Source: Bremia lactucae (lineage: Eukaryota > Oomycota > Peronosporomycetes > Peronosporales > Peronosporaceae). From it: a DNA stretch of 45,165 nucleotides. A program made the position numbers and the translations under genes. Numbering within the stretch: the stretch's first letter is position 1; each line of letters starts with the position of its first letter. The stretch covers positions 4,782,485-4,827,649 of the forward strand of contig NC_090610.1 in assembly GCF_004359215.1 (NCBI RefSeq), given 5' to 3'. Shown piece after piece: positions 20,313 to 31,677 of the stretch. The notes under the pieces were generated by a model that ran no database searches, was not told the origin of the DNA, and saw only the letters and a program-made list of their open reading frames with translations.

Positions 20313-22694
20313 ATGGCTACAATTTGTGTCAATGGCGCTGCTGTCGTAACGAAAGACGAGCGGTGTATTCTCTATACCTCGGCAGTAGATGACGCACATA
20401 AATATGTGCGTGTTTCATGCAAAGATCGTGCTGCATTTTGTCTCCTGCGTCATCAGGAAGTTATTGGATCGGTGGCGTCGTTTGGTCTGGTGGAAGCACT
20501 ACAGCTGTCGGAGAATCGGGAAAATCTGCAAGTCGAACCAGCAACTCATGATAATAACTTGACTGGAGCCGCTACATGCAAATGTAAATGCGGCATCATC
20601 ACGGGTATCCGAGTGAGATTTTTGGACCGGACAAGACCTTCCGGGGCAGTCTTGCGGGGCTTGCAGCACATTGCCAGTAGATTGTTTGACGGTGCAATTG
20701 TGTGGAAAGGGCGGCGATCATCTGTCAGCTGGTTAGGTATTAAAGACGCTATTCAATTTGTCGATTTGCAGTGGGGAGAGGTAGGCTTGGGATGCTGTGA
20801 GCAGCTTGGAATGATTACAAGTGCATCGCGAGTAGAGCTTAGTTTTCATGGGGAAAAAAGACCTGGAGCTACGCAATTCAAGACTTCGGAGTTGTATGTG
20901 AAGCAGATTGCAAGTGAGCTTGGAGGTGTTGACAAGTACTCGAGAAGATTATTGCGGACCATTCGGCTACATTTTGAGTCAGAGCAAATCGGCCATGCGA
21001 CAGCTAAACCTAGTGTTGGAGCAATCATAAGTGGGCTTCCTGGAATCGGCAAGACAGCATTGGCAAAAGCAATTTGTAAGAAGCTTGGCGTAAGTTCAAT
21101 TTTTTTGGATGCAGCGGACATCTTCCAGACGCATGTCGGTGAATCGGAGAAGCAGTTGGTTCAGGTCTTTGACAGTGCAATCTCACAGGCACCAAGCATT
21201 CTGATAATTGATGGAATCGAAGCAATTGCTGGAAATCGACGCGCTCTTGCGAATTCGCAAAGTGCTTTGGAATTTGGCGTATTAAACGTTTTGCTATCAT
21301 TTTTGGAGAAGCTGAAATCTTCACATCAAAAGATATTTGTTTTAGGCACTACGAGTCGTGCAGAAGATGTAGATAGTGCGATAATTTCGAATCGTAGGCT
21401 TGACCAAGTTGTTTATATAGCACCTCCAACGCAAATTGAACGTTTCGAGATTCTTCAAATATTGACCAACGCATGGAAAGGCGGTTTAGACATAAAGTTT
21501 TTGAACCAACTCAGTGAAAGAACTGGTGGGTTCGTGGGAGCCGATTTGTTAAGCCTTTGTCAGAAGGCTTTTCAAGTATGTTTGAATGAGTCGACAAAGT
21601 CGAAGGCGGAGGACAATTTCACAGTTTGTCCGCGGCATTTTGAGCAGGCGCTTGCAGTCACTTTTCCGTCCGTATTGCAGGCACATTACCTCTTGCAGAA
21701 GCAGCAACAGCCGATATCCACGTCTCTTCAAAACTACGGTGATGCTGTGTCGGAGGGGGTTTTCTCATGTGTTTATGGCATGAACGATGCTGTTCAAAAT
21801 CTTCGTGTTTCTTTGATAGACCCGCTTGTTGACTGTAGCCGTTTTTTAAAGTTTGGAACAATGCCACCAAAAGGTGTGCTACTTATTGGGCCTCCTGGCT
21901 CTGGAAAAACTTATTTGGCCAATGCTGTTGCTAAAGAAGTTCGTCGTCTTGGACTCGCGTCGTTCGTGTCGGTGCAATGCAGTGATTTGTTAACAAAAAT
22001 TGTTGGCGATACGGAAAAAGCACTTCATGATCTCTTTGTTACTGCCAGAAATGCTGCACCGTGCGTCTTGTATTTCGATCATATTGAAAGCATTGCGCCA
22101 CTACGAGGCTTTGACACAAGTACCGAACAAACTTTTGACCGTATGCTGAGCATGCTATTGGTTGAGATGGATGGATTTAATTCTAGTCGATTAGAGCTTC
22201 AGCGCAGCCTAGCAAGCGATGAAGCGCGCACTGCGTTTCTCAAGGAGCATGTTGTAATTCTCGCCTCAACTACGAACAGGAAGTCTCTTGACCCATCTAT
22301 TCTTCGACCTGGGTTGGTTTTTTAGTATGTTTATCTACCTTTGTCGTTTTAATAAAGTTTGTGTGGCATCAGACGATTTGACGTTCATATCCACATCGGG
22401 TATCCAGACGAGGATGCAAGGAAGGCTATTATCGTTCAAGCTTTAAAACAAGTCTCCGTGGACTACACCACAAGTGTTCTATTTGGTTCTCGGGACGCAC
22501 TTGCATCACACTTAGCCAAGCATTCCGGTGGGCTATCCGCTGCAGATCTGAATGCCATCCTTCGAGAAGCTTCTATGGCTTCCATGCGCGATAATTTGGA
22601 GGCTACAAGCGTCGCTATCCAGCATGTGCTTCAAGCTCTGCAAAAAGCTGCGTCATCGTGTGACGACGTTATCGACAAACGATGTCACTATTAG
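20313..22694 (+). CDS. Two-domain AAA+ ATPase (CDC48/AFG2-like), two exons
   Basis: Start chosen at ATG 20313 (context CAAGATGG); the in-frame GTG at 20283 is not expected in a eukaryote. Exons 20313-22312 and 22373-22694 give about 773 residues. The 60-bp intron (GTTGGT...CATCAG) splits the Gly codon of RPG-RFD. Domain 1 has GLPGIGKT near 240 and ILIIDGIEAI near 299; domain 2 has GPPGSGKT near 526, VLYFDHIESI near 588, sensor ASTTNR and LRPGRFDVHI. The N-terminal 230 residues have no clear motif. Size and double AAA layout fit AFG2/SPATA5-type CDC48 relatives, which remodel protein or ribosome-assembly complexes; PEX1 is usually longer. Both Walker B motifs lack the canonical Glu (DG and DH instead of DE). 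Confidence 0.85.
22313..22372 (+). other. Intron of AAA+ ATPase gene
   Basis: GTTGGT...GGCATCAG, 60 bp. Splicing restores PGRFDVHIHIGYPDEDARK, the conserved second-region text after the Arg-finger segment; without it a stop follows within 5 codons. Confidence 0.8.
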
Positions 22695-23632
22695 GAGACA
22701 AAAATTCTGGAAGTTACAAAACGTAATGCAAAATTTTAAGCAATCTAGTTTCAACCTCATAAGAAGCATTTTTCCTGGTTTCAAGCATGCTTTACTTTAA
22801 TCGAGAATCTAATCAGCTCGCGACTTATTGTTGTCATTTTTGGTGCATTGTGTTTGTGGGGGAAGCATATTGAAATGTTATAGGTAGCAAGTGTCTTTGC
22901 CAAGTTTGATGTAAACGTTGGATGAGTGATTGAATTGATATTGTAAAAACGAGCTGAACAAGCATCCTGTATATAGGAGTGGACATCTTGGATTGAAACC
23001 TCCAATTAATATCTCGAGAGAATTTGTGCGAATAACAAATTTAGCTTGCGAATTTAAAATTATTATTTTCTTAGAGAAGTTGTGGGAATAATAATTTAAA
23101 TTTATATTAAAAAATATCTTAAAAATTAGTTGTTAGGAGATCAATACCCATTTAAAAATATTAAATATTAACACTTACTAAACGGCATATCAAGATAATT
23201 ATATATTGGCTCTCATAAATGCTTCATAAAGCTGTTTAAGCAAAGAGCAGGGTCTAATCAGCTGTACAGAGGTATAAGTGGTTATCGGCGTTAAGCCATC
23301 ATGAGACTTATAAGATTAGAAATGTATGCGGCCCACAAGCCTTGGACGAAATAAGTTGTTGCCGTAACTTTTTGATCTCGATGCCCTGCCGATTTATTCC
23401 TTAAAGCACTATTGCGCAAGCCTAATTGCTATGAAGAGCTCAGTATTCGCTTACTTTAGTAGACCTGCTTGTTGTGGCACTGCCTGACAGTGCGACACCT
23501 AGTTTGCCTTTGTAATCGATCAAATTGAATTGTAAAAGTGAAAAGTACACCGAGTATCACAACTTCGCGCTTCATCAACACTAACAAAGCTCCATACTAC
23601 ATCACTTACATCTACATCTCTGCCATTAGCGA
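22695..23632. other. AT-rich intergenic stretch
   Basis: No gene recognised. It holds the 3' ends of two convergent genes (AAA+ ATPase and the secreted KDD protein) and AT-rich DNA around 23030-23220. Confidence 0.5.
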
Positions 23633-24850
23633 TTACATCATTACTTGCTGCGTCTGGTCTTGATCATTGTACTGCGAGATACTATGATGTTGCTCTGTAC
23701 TGCTACCGCTCTCCTGCTGCTCTGGACTGTACATGCCCGCTTGCTTGATACTCTTTTCCCCACCCTCCTTATCGCCAGCATCATTAGCTTCCTTCTTGTT
23801 AACTTCCTTCTTGTCGTCTTCCTTCTTGTCATCTTCCTTCTTGTCGTCTTTTTGCTTTTCATCGTCCTTCTTGTCATCGTCCTTCTTGTCATCATCCTTC
23901 TTGTCATCATCTTTGTCCTTTTTGTCGTCATATTTTCCGTCATTCTTGTCATCTTCTTTGTCGTTCTTGTCATCATCCTTTCCGATCTTCTTGTCACCAT
24001 CATCATTTTCCTTCTTGGCTTCATTATTTTTGTCCTTGTCATCATCATATTTGTCCTTCTTGCCATCATCGTTGCCATCCTTCTTGTCATCATCGTTGCC
24101 ATCCTTCTTGTCATCATCGTTGCCATCCTTCTTGTCATCCTTCTTGTCATCCTTCTTGTCGTCATCGTTGTCATCCTTCTTGTCGTCATCGTTGTCATCC
24201 TTCTTGTCATCCTTCTTGTCATCCTTCTTGTCATCCTTCTTGTCACCCTTCTTGTCATCCTTCTTGTCATCCTTCTTGTCTTCCTTCTTGTCATCATCGT
24301 TTCCATCGTTCTTGTCATCATTGTTGCCATCCTTCTTGTCATCATTGTTGTCATCCTTCTTGTCATCGCCGTTGCCATCCTTCTTGTCTTCAGCTTTGTT
24401 TTTCTTGTTCTCATCTTTGTCCTTCTTGTCCTCCTCCTCATTCTTGTCATCATCTTCCTTGTCTTCCTTCTTGTCGTCTCTCTTTATATCCTCTTGCGTT
24501 ACATCTTCATTGCCATCTTTCTTTTTTTCGTCCTTGTCGCCGTCTTCGCTCTTCTCAGTTTTCTTTCTGCTATCGTCATCACTGTCCTTCACTCCATCCT
24601 TCTTGTCTTTGCCATCGTCTTCCTTCTTATTCGTCTGTTCACTTGATCTGCTGCCGGTCTGAATCTGAGTAAAGTCCATCTGTGTGATTGACTCTTGTGC
24701 TGTCTGCTGCTGGGAGCTATCCGTTCCACGAAAGCTGCCAGCTCCAAGCTGCTGGCTGTAATTTTCTACCTCGTTTAAAGCATTGATTGGTAAAACACTC
24801 AAAGAAGCAATTGTCGCAGCTATATGAGCGATGATAATGGCAACTTTCAT
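23633..24850 (-). CDS. Secreted Lys/Asp-repeat protein
   Basis: 405 residues, single exon. Residues 1-24 (MKVAIIIAHIAATIASLSV then LPINA) form a signal peptide, followed by a Gln/Ser/Thr-rich segment to about 75 and then about 270 residues of KDDKK, DGNDDDKKD and DDKKD repeats, ending in a Gln/Ser-rich tail (QESGSSTEQHHS). It should be exported and almost wholly disordered with a strongly charged repeat. The repeat DNA is a purine/pyrimidine-skewed tract. GSFRG at 38-42 sits where GGLRG sits in the similar protein at 31678, and the signal peptides are alike (MKV-IAHI), which suggests two members of one family. Function unknown: structural wall or host-interaction roles are both possible. The long opposite-strand ORFs are shadows of the repeat. 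Confidence 0.75.
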   Translation of the reverse strand: MKVAIIIAHIAATIASLSVLPINALNEVENYSQQLGAGSFRGTDSSQQQTAQESITQMDFTQIQTGSRSSEQTNKKEDDGKDKKDGVKDSDDDSRKKTEKSEDGDKDEKKKDGNEDVTQEDIKRDDKKEDKEDDDKNEEEDKKDKDENKKNKAEDKKDGNGDDKKDDNNDDKKDGNNDDKNDGNDDDKKEDKKDDKKDDKKGDKKDDKKDDKKDDKKDDNDDDKKDDNDDDKKDDKKDDKKDGNDDDKKDGNDDDKKDGNDDGKKDKYDDDKDKNNEAKKENDDGDKKIGKDDDKNDKEDDKNDGKYDDKKDKDDDKKDDDKKDDDKKDDEKQKDDKKEDDKKEDDKKEVNKKEANDAGDKEGGEKSIKQAGMYSPEQQESGSSTEQHHSISQYNDQDQTQQVMM

Positions 24851-25968
24851 GTCACGAGATCAATTGAACTTCGTTTGTAAATAAGGTTATGAGATTTACA
24901 CGAGTAACACTGAAAAGCTTCTGGATAGCCTTTGCATTCCGTAAAAATCTGCCGCAAGCTTAATAACAATGCTACCACGGACATATGACGCTTCTATTTT
25001 ATCTTTTACTTATTAGAAGCATGAGGGCGAACGTGCATACGCATTTCTTGATGGAAATACTTATAAAGAAAAAGCTCGGTAATAAAAATTTAAGAAATTC
25101 TCGTAAAAAAGTGTTTAAAGTTCACAAATAATGGCAAAATCTTCTCCCCAAGAATATTAGCAAGACTTGTAGCAACTACGCAAACACATGAAATAAAATC
25201 GTCACTCGCGCAAAAAAGCAATAAAATTTCGACCTTTCATTCCTTTACCCTCTGTTGTATCGTCCCTAACACAAATGCACAGCGTCGGAAAAATTCTAAT
25301 GGCATCAAGCACACGAACACCATGTCCGGTACGTATGTAACGACCCGCTTTAATTACACGCAGGAACTTTACCGCTTGGTAGTCGCCTGTGACAGCCGTG
25401 CCCATAATATTTGGAGCACTACGTAGTGCGAATGTGTGTATCACTAGCAATTCAGGATTTGGTCGTAACAAAAAGAAGCGAGTCTCCTTCGTAGACCACT
25501 GCATTAAGGTAGCATCTTTGACTGCAACTGTCAGATTAGGTCAAAAGATTGACCTCTTTTTGGCTTGCAGGCTTGGCTTTAATACAACAGAACCATTCTA
25601 AAGGCGGCTTCAAGCTAACCAATAAATCACAATGCGGTGGCGACGATTGCCGTTCAATCAGAGCATGTCACTGTATCAAACCCGGGCACCCTGCTTCATT
25701 AAATGCTTGACTGGTGATCACGCGCCGGCCTCGAGATGCCGCACAATACGTAAGGAGGCGTTTACGTGGCATGTTCTGATTCTTGATATTTCGCGAGCAG
25801 CGTCCTTGCTGGGTATCAAGTGTTTATTAATTAGATCGGAGATTGTGACGGTTGCTAATTTGTGCCAATTAAGCTCGAGAGAATATTTTCTGAACAATCA
25901 GAAATACTAAATGTACATATTATTACCTATTAGAGGAATAATAAAGACAAAAAAAATAGGGAACCAGT
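24851..25968. other. Intergenic stretch, no recognised gene
   Basis: The 5' region of the KDD protein gene followed by 700 bp with short frames only. A 100-codon minus frame at 25504-25202 has ordinary composition but no motif I recognise; it may be a remnant. Confidence 0.4.
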
Positions 25969-26333
25969 AATGTCTAACCAATCATAAAATGTCATCTCTT
26001 TAGATAACACTAATATATATTGCGAGCATATCTTTCTAGATACCTCGCGTAACGAATGACGATAGCCATCATCACTGATGACGCTAGCCATCATCACTGA
26101 TGACGCTAGCCATCATCATGGATGACGCTAGCCATCATCACGGTGACGCTAGGCGTCATCCCTTCTAATGTGAATGCGTCTATGTGCATCACATACGCAA
26201 GGCGGCTCACGGTGTGAATTACACCCAAGTGGTAGGTTTAATTACTTCACTAAAGTAATTGACCATTCCCTTAAGCACACAAAGTGTACATAACGGGGAC
26301 TGTGTAACATTAGGGCAGCTTTGGCCCGTTCCA
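25969..26333 (-). mobile_element. LTR family 1, truncated 3' LTR of copy C
   Basis: From 26333 (TGGAACGGGC on the minus strand, a degenerate start) through the conserved U3 segment to about 25969, where similarity to the other LTRs stops; the R-U5 part is missing. A CTGAAATGGGAGG purine-rich tract lies at 26334-26346. A 22-bp repeat has expanded inside it. Confidence 0.75.
26055..26141. repeat. 22-bp tandem repeat inside LTR, four units
   Basis: Units begin at 26055, 26077, 26099 and 26121, each approximately GATGACGCTAGCCATCATCA plus two bases. Other family 1 LTRs carry a single GATGACGCTAGCCGTCATCC-like palindromic segment at this place. Confidence 0.85.
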
Positions 26334-26459
26334 CCTCCCATTTCAGAACGAATTTACGTTTTGAAATTCGACAAAGAGGACAGAGGAACAGCGAGCTGTT
26401 TACGTGCCGCTTAGTTATCTCATTCACTCTTGCTATCTGTGTCTTACATTGAGCCGAAT

Positions 26460-27889
26460 ATGCCACCTAAAAGGGGCAACGTTGGCGTGTCGTCTGCGAA
26501 GACACCCACTCAACCACGCGCGAAGCGCACGCGCTGCGTTAGTTCACCGGAAGCGTATAATGCCTTAGTCAAAACGCGTTAATTGGGCTTAAGGATCCAT
26601 CCCACTTGCTCAGTGAGGTGTCGCTCATTGTCGACTACAATGAGTCGACACCGTTGCCATCTCCTCATAGTAGTGATGCGGACAATGGGCTAAGGAGAAA
26701 GAATGATGGCGCTATATTGCCCATCCAGACTTCACTCATTGTCTCGTCGTCTGCGCTGGCTAGCGCAGCGATCATTTATGAGAGCACTACCCATAAACGG
26801 TCAGCTGCTACTCCGTTGTGTAAAACCACAACGTATGTCGCTCAGACCATTATCCATAATGGTTCTGACATAGAGGATTCGGAGCCTAAAGCTTCGCCGA
26901 CGACACGTGAACGTGCTCAGTCGGTGTCACAAGCCAGTCGTTTAGAACGTGGCTATGTGTCGGGTGGCATTCCAAGGATGCCCTCTCCATCTAAATGACC
27001 TCGTTTCAACGGGCCAGGAGCGTCGCTTCTAGAGCGCGCTCTTGTGACGCACATAATTATAATGGCGTCTTTAAATCATGGAAGGCTCAGGGAAATCGCT
27101 TGGGCGTATTTTCTCGATCCCGGTCGTTTTGCATTCAAATGAAACGCCCGACCAATACGAGGCGGAATTCCTGCGCCGCATTCATCCGCATTCCGATGCG
27201 ATGAAACAGCGGTCGCAGCAAATTAATTTTGTCCGCTTGCGTGTGAAAGAAATCATGAGCGGTACTGTACCCCCTGTTTCTTCTCACAACGCTGCTTCTG
27301 CTATTACATTTGAGACTAGCGAAGAGGCCTCAGCTGGTGCTCCTTCTCATAGACAGCCACCAAGCCGGGCACATCAATATGTACGGTATCGATCGGTTCC
27401 CAAGAGTCAAAACTCTTCTGGCAACCTCGACGAGGATCTGATACCTTTGCCTCATGAGGCGGGGGGCAAGCTACCTTCCAACAAGGAAGCGTTGATTCCC
27501 ACCCGCATCTATCAGTGCAGGCGGCGCCCGATAGAATTGGCGATCTCGTCCAACTACTCGCGGCTGCCTTACCTTTGTCCGCTCAGTCGCAGGCGTTAAG
27601 CGCTGCTGAACGATGTATTGTGGATCTCAAAAGTCAAGTCTTGCGAATTACCTCGAATCTTCAGGATGTCTGCTCGAAGAATCGTCAGGATTATGAACGC
27701 CTGAAACTTCGGCAAGACACTTTGAAGAAGTTGATGCTGAGGGATGCTGAGCATTACGCGCGTTGTATCCCTCCCTCTCCGAGTCCTTTTCGTGGTGGGA
27801 GGAGTCAATCGGCTGAAAGTTATTCGCCTTCTCCGTCCCCCCCCACCCACCCGCTCGACTCACAGTCAGCGTCACCATCGGTCTCCTAA
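26460..27889 (+). pseudogene. Antisense accessory ORF of copy C
   Basis: ATG at 26460 (MPPKRGNVGVSSAKTPTQP), 127 bp from the LTR. Successive open pieces: 26460-26582; 26606-26998 with DYNESTPLPSPHSSDADN; 27078-27599 with LGRIFSIPVVLHSNE and LRRIHPHSDAMKQR; 27515-27889 with DRIGDLVQLLAAALP, AAERCIVDLKSQVLRIT and DYERLKLRQDTLKKL, a clear helical coiled coil, then a Ser/Pro tail. It needs at least three frame changes, so it is probably not functional here. Every piece matches copy B at protein level. From about 27330 to the end it runs opposite the pol chromodomain and linker. Function unknown. Confidence 0.6.
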
Positions 27890-29290
27890 GACGGATGGAT
27901 GCATGAGACCTTATTTGGGTGTTCATACCGTTTTAGATGACCCACGTAAAATACGGGGTGCGTTTTCATATCCGGGGAAGGGTGAACCTATAATTTAGGT
28001 TTTCAACCTCTTCTTCCACCGTAAAGAACCCAATGAAACGCGGCAACAACTTCGCAGTACGTCCAAGTGGTACAGAAAATGCATTTTAAGTAGGATAGCA
28101 GTACTTAATAGTACTTTTCTCCCCACTCTAAAGCGTTCATTATTTTTGCGACCATTTCAGTCCGCATTTTCATTTTGTTTATCCTATCCTCTTGCCATCG
28201 CGTCACGGACGTTTCGTGTTATATCTAATCGCTCACTTTACAAAGCGTTGAGCCTCGCTCACGCTTTAGCATCAAACTCGCCTATGACACCGCCGAGATC
28301 GGTCATAGGGCGTAGTTTTATTGACCACTGCTAAACTGGCAGGGTCACAAGGGCAAATTCTGTCGTTGAGATGATACCCTCGCGGGTCATCGTCTTATTG
28401 ACAAAACTTTGTCCCTCTTTCGCACCAATCATAGTGAGGGGCCCTTCCCCAGTAAGACAAGGGCTTCGAAGAAACAAGACTGGCGCCCGAGTATGAAGCA
28501 GTCCATTAATATAAATTGGTGTCTCATCCGTACTGGCGTGCACACTGTTATTTATAGCGAACTCCACAAAGCGCATTTTTTCATTTTTCGGGAGTTGCTA
28601 TAGTGCGTAATACATCCGCCACGACCCGATTGGCACGTTCTATTTGGCCATCGGTCTGTAATTGGTATGTGGTCGACATGTATAGCTTGCTACCTAGCAG
28701 CTTAAACACATGCCGCCAGAAATTAGATGTACGTTGATACCGTTCGGATACAATGGACTCGGGCATCCCGTGTAGTCCGTATACGTGTCATAGGAACAAG
28801 AGAGCTACCTCGTTGCCTGTGATCGATGTTTCACATGGTGCTAAATGCACCATTTTGCTCAGTCTGTCTACAAAGACGACGAGCACCATCCGATCCTTGT
28901 GGTCGGGCGGCATGCTAAGCATGAAGTCCATACTTACTGACTTCCAACAGTTGGTTGGAATCGGTAGCGGCTTCAGTGGCGCACTGCTGGACGGTGCAGG
29001 CTGAATGCGCTAACACTGTTCGCAAGAGCGAATATGGTTGGCCACCCATCTATATAGGTGTGGCCACCAAATCCTCTGACACTTAGCTTGAGATCTGAGT
29101 CATGAGGCACATAGATTCTTAAGGGATCACAAGGTGACAGCTGATGCCATATTTGGCCATCGCTGTAGCTAAAGCGATTGAGCTTAGCATTCAGGTGCGA
29201 CGGAAGGAGAACCTTTCCTCCACCGAAGTGATCCAAAGCAGGCGACAGTGGTCGTCCTGACTGTAGCTCTCTTTTATCTCAGAGGTCAAT
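27330..29290 (-). pseudogene. Integrase and chromodomain of copy C
   Basis: Minus strand from 29290: the pre-integrase segment (29236-29100, ending WHQLSPCDPLRIYVP), a zinc-binding region, the core with VVFVDRLSKM near 28880, then IVSERYQRTSNFW near 28740 where IVSDRDPRF is expected (second catalytic Asp replaced), LQTDGQIERANRV near 28650 (Glu kept), and FVEFAINNSVHASTDETP (28575-28510). The integrase tail and linker follow with frame breaks, and the chromodomain end is readable at about 27420-27330 (SFDSWEPIDT, VPGLVAVYEKEHQLRPLR). RT, gag and 5' LTR would lie to the right but are cut by the gap. Confidence 0.75.
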
Positions 29291-29295
29291 GAGCT

Positions 29296-29395
29296 NNNNN
29301 NNNNNNNNNNNNNNNNNNNNNNNNNNNNNNNNNNNNNNNNNNNNNNNNNNNNNNNNNNNNNNNNNNNNNNNNNNNNNNNNNNNNNNNNNNNNNNN
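29296..29395. other. Assembly gap (100 N)
   Basis: Exactly 100 N, a placeholder of unknown true size. It interrupts copy C on its left; what follows on its right is an LTR fragment in the other orientation. Confidence 0.99.
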
Positions 29396-29465
29396 ACCGC
29401 TTCCTCGCTGTGCTAGGGTGTGTGTCTAAGTAGAGCGTGGCCGCATTACGACGTGCCCGCCTACA
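29396..29465 (+). mobile_element. LTR family 1 fragment (R-U5 end)
   Basis: Matches 41919-41988 in the same orientation and ends at the same CCGCCTACA. The downstream primer-binding site is absent. Confidence 0.75.
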
Positions 29466-29584
29466 GATAAGATTTCCGAGCATTACTATATAAAGTAATA
29501 TTCTCCAAATATTCTCTACCTTTCAGATAATATATTAATTAGCAACCATAAGTGTTAATTCATGTAACGATACACCCTGTTACA
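29466..29584 (-). mobile_element. LTR family 2 fragment
   Basis: Matches the end of the LTR at 42814-43203 (CATTACTATATAAAGTAAT, ACCTTTCAGATAATATATTA, GATACACCCTGTTACA). Confidence 0.75.
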
Positions 29585-30086
29585 CCCTAGCACAGCGAGG
29601 ACTCTTTTTGCGTGCAGTGAGGTAGTTGTGGTGGGCGCGTTAGCGACCTCACCCAACGCACTAAGTACCCTGGTTAAGTGTCGTCACGGGAGCGGTAATC
29701 CGTCTCCTCGTGCGCACTTACCAAGTAGGAAGTAGTTTTCAGACTGATTTATATTTAATAGAATTAAATATAAACACCTATTTTTACCAATTAAAATGTT
29801 ATCTCTAAAGATAACACTTAATATGTACTGCGCGCGTATCTTTCTAGATACCTCGCGTAACGGATGACGCTAGCCGTCATCCCTCCTAATGTGAATGCAT
29901 CTAATTTGAATGCACCTAATGTGAATGCACCTATGTGCCTCACACACACAAGAGTAGGTCACAGATGTGAACCACACCCGAGTGCTGGGTCTTATTACTT
30001 TATTGAAGCAATCGACCATCTCCTTAAGCACACCAAGTGTACTTAACGGGGACTGTGTATCATCGGGGCAACTTAAGCCCGTTACA
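29585..30086 (-). mobile_element. LTR family 1, nearly complete
   Basis: From TGTAACGGGC (30086, minus) down to the CCTAGCACAGCGAGG segment, where an LTR family 2 piece abuts. It contains an expanded run of GTGAATGCACCTAAT-like units at about 29890-29935. No internal element sequence is attached, so this is a solo or nested LTR. Confidence 0.8.
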
Positions 30087-30142
30087 AGCAGTGTGAAGTA
30101 GACTTGTACTGAAGCAGTACAAGTCAGTAGTGCCCCGTTATA
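30087..30142 (+). mobile_element. LTR family 2 fragment with hairpin
   Basis: Matches the right end of the LTR at 42133-42581. GACTTGTACTG (30101-30111), loop AAG, CAGTACAAGTC (30115-30125) is a perfect 11-bp-arm hairpin. Confidence 0.75.
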
Positions 30143-31677
30143 ATTGGCGCAGCCACGAGTTGGCTAAAATATTTAGTTTACGCTTAGACAATTCAACAGA
30201 AGCTCGTCTAGTCGCAGGCGCTGACAAGTTGACGATCAAGACCACAATTGCGACAGTTGCCTTCAAATCGACAATTTAAAGAAAATTAAAATTGTCTCTA
30301 CAGTGATGCACATCCGTTTTTGTTTTGAATAAAACACTCGCCGTGCAAGGTTGCGCGTTTGTAGGCGGTGTTTGTGTGGAAAGAAGCTTACGAGAAAAAT
30401 CGCAAGGACCTGTCGCAAGACATGAATTGGGCCGTGCAGATCAGGTCCTCTCGGCTATATACTTAGTTACTAATACACGCATGCATGGCCATTTCGTATC
30501 AAGAGGGTCAATTGGATATTGAAATTGCAGTGTTGTGGCCAAAAATCTTACGTCATGTCTACTTTCTGAATGGAAAGGGCTACCCTCATCGACAGATAAT
30601 ACAAAAAAAATTACGGTCGTCTCAAAACCACCGCATTATTTTTTATTACTAACAATCTAAGCTCAACTAAACCACGTTCTGTGAAAGCATATGTGGTTTA
30701 AGTAACAAATAGCCTTTTGAGAATAAAAAAAAGGCGTACACCCAGCATAGACGCGGCAAAGAAAAGACCTTAAGCAGTTGAAAGAATATCACATTCAAAG
30801 AGGCACTATCTTGCATAATTGTGACTCTCACGTCGTTGCGATATACAGTACTATCGTTTTGTAAATGAAATAACATCTACGGATCGGCGCCATTGTATCG
30901 CATGTATGTTGTTAGTGCGACAAGTAGTGACGCCTGATTAGCTAAAGGAACATTAAGAGTGGGGGCAATGGCGCCAACTTCAATCACAAAAAGACTGTTA
31001 CAAAGATTAACGAGCCTTCTGCATTGTTACAAGAGGAATTTCACTTGCTTTTGAAAACACGAGACTACAGAAGGTAGCTTTACATATAGTTATCGCGAAT
31101 TGATTACTGCATTAGTCAGTTTTAGATGACGAGGCCAGGTCGTTTAGTCCTCAACATGCCTATGCATTCCAACTCTTTTCTTTTGGATCTCGTAAAGCAT
31201 CAACTCCACTAGGTGCAATTCTATAGATACCTCCAGCCCATCCCATGAAAATGGCAGATTGTCATGTATCCTTCTACTTAACTCAATTTGTCAATTCCCT
31301 CTCGGTAAGAGGTTTGTCAGAACATTATCCCTTTATTTATATGTAGAGACAGTACAACGAGATAGAGAAAGTACCAGCAAGATCGAAAAAAGGATCTGTT
31401 ACGGTGTTTGAACACAATAAAACAATTAAATTCTTGGGAAAAAACATTTCGCATGTGCTATGTAAAAGCCGGTGTGCTATCGTAATATTGTGATTAACAG
31501 ATCGAGAAAAAGACGCATTAAGTACTATGATCTCTTGAGGTCCTGGTGTTGGAGGCGCCGCTTGTTCGACGATCGTCATGCTTTTGCTCTCGCTCATTAA
31601 CCAATTTGCTTTCTCGAGCAAATAACCGCGCTTATTGAGACCCAGCATTCAATACTACCTACCACCGCTTCGCTAGT
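30143..31677. other. Long intergenic stretch, no recognised gene
   Basis: Only short frames without recognisable motifs (for example 30325-30522 plus, 30876-30667 minus, 31648-31337 minus). The right end is the 5' region of the secreted repeat gene. Confidence 0.45.

Noticed and set aside
23800..24480. Possible CRISPR-like or regular short-spaced repeat array
   Set aside because: The repeats are codon-level KDD repeats without unique spacers, in a eukaryotic coding sequence.
23645..24662. Long plus-strand ORFs (333 and 309 codons) rich in Leu/Val/Ile or Ser/Phe
   Set aside because: They are frame shadows of the KDD repeat on the minus strand; they have no start context or signal of their own and consist only of the translated repeat.
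25202..25504. 100-codon minus-strand ORF
   Set aside because: Ordinary composition but no recognisable domain and no neighbouring exon; kept only as a remark.
30325..30522. Small ORF in intergenic DNA
   Set aside because: 65 codons, no motif, signal peptide or supporting context.
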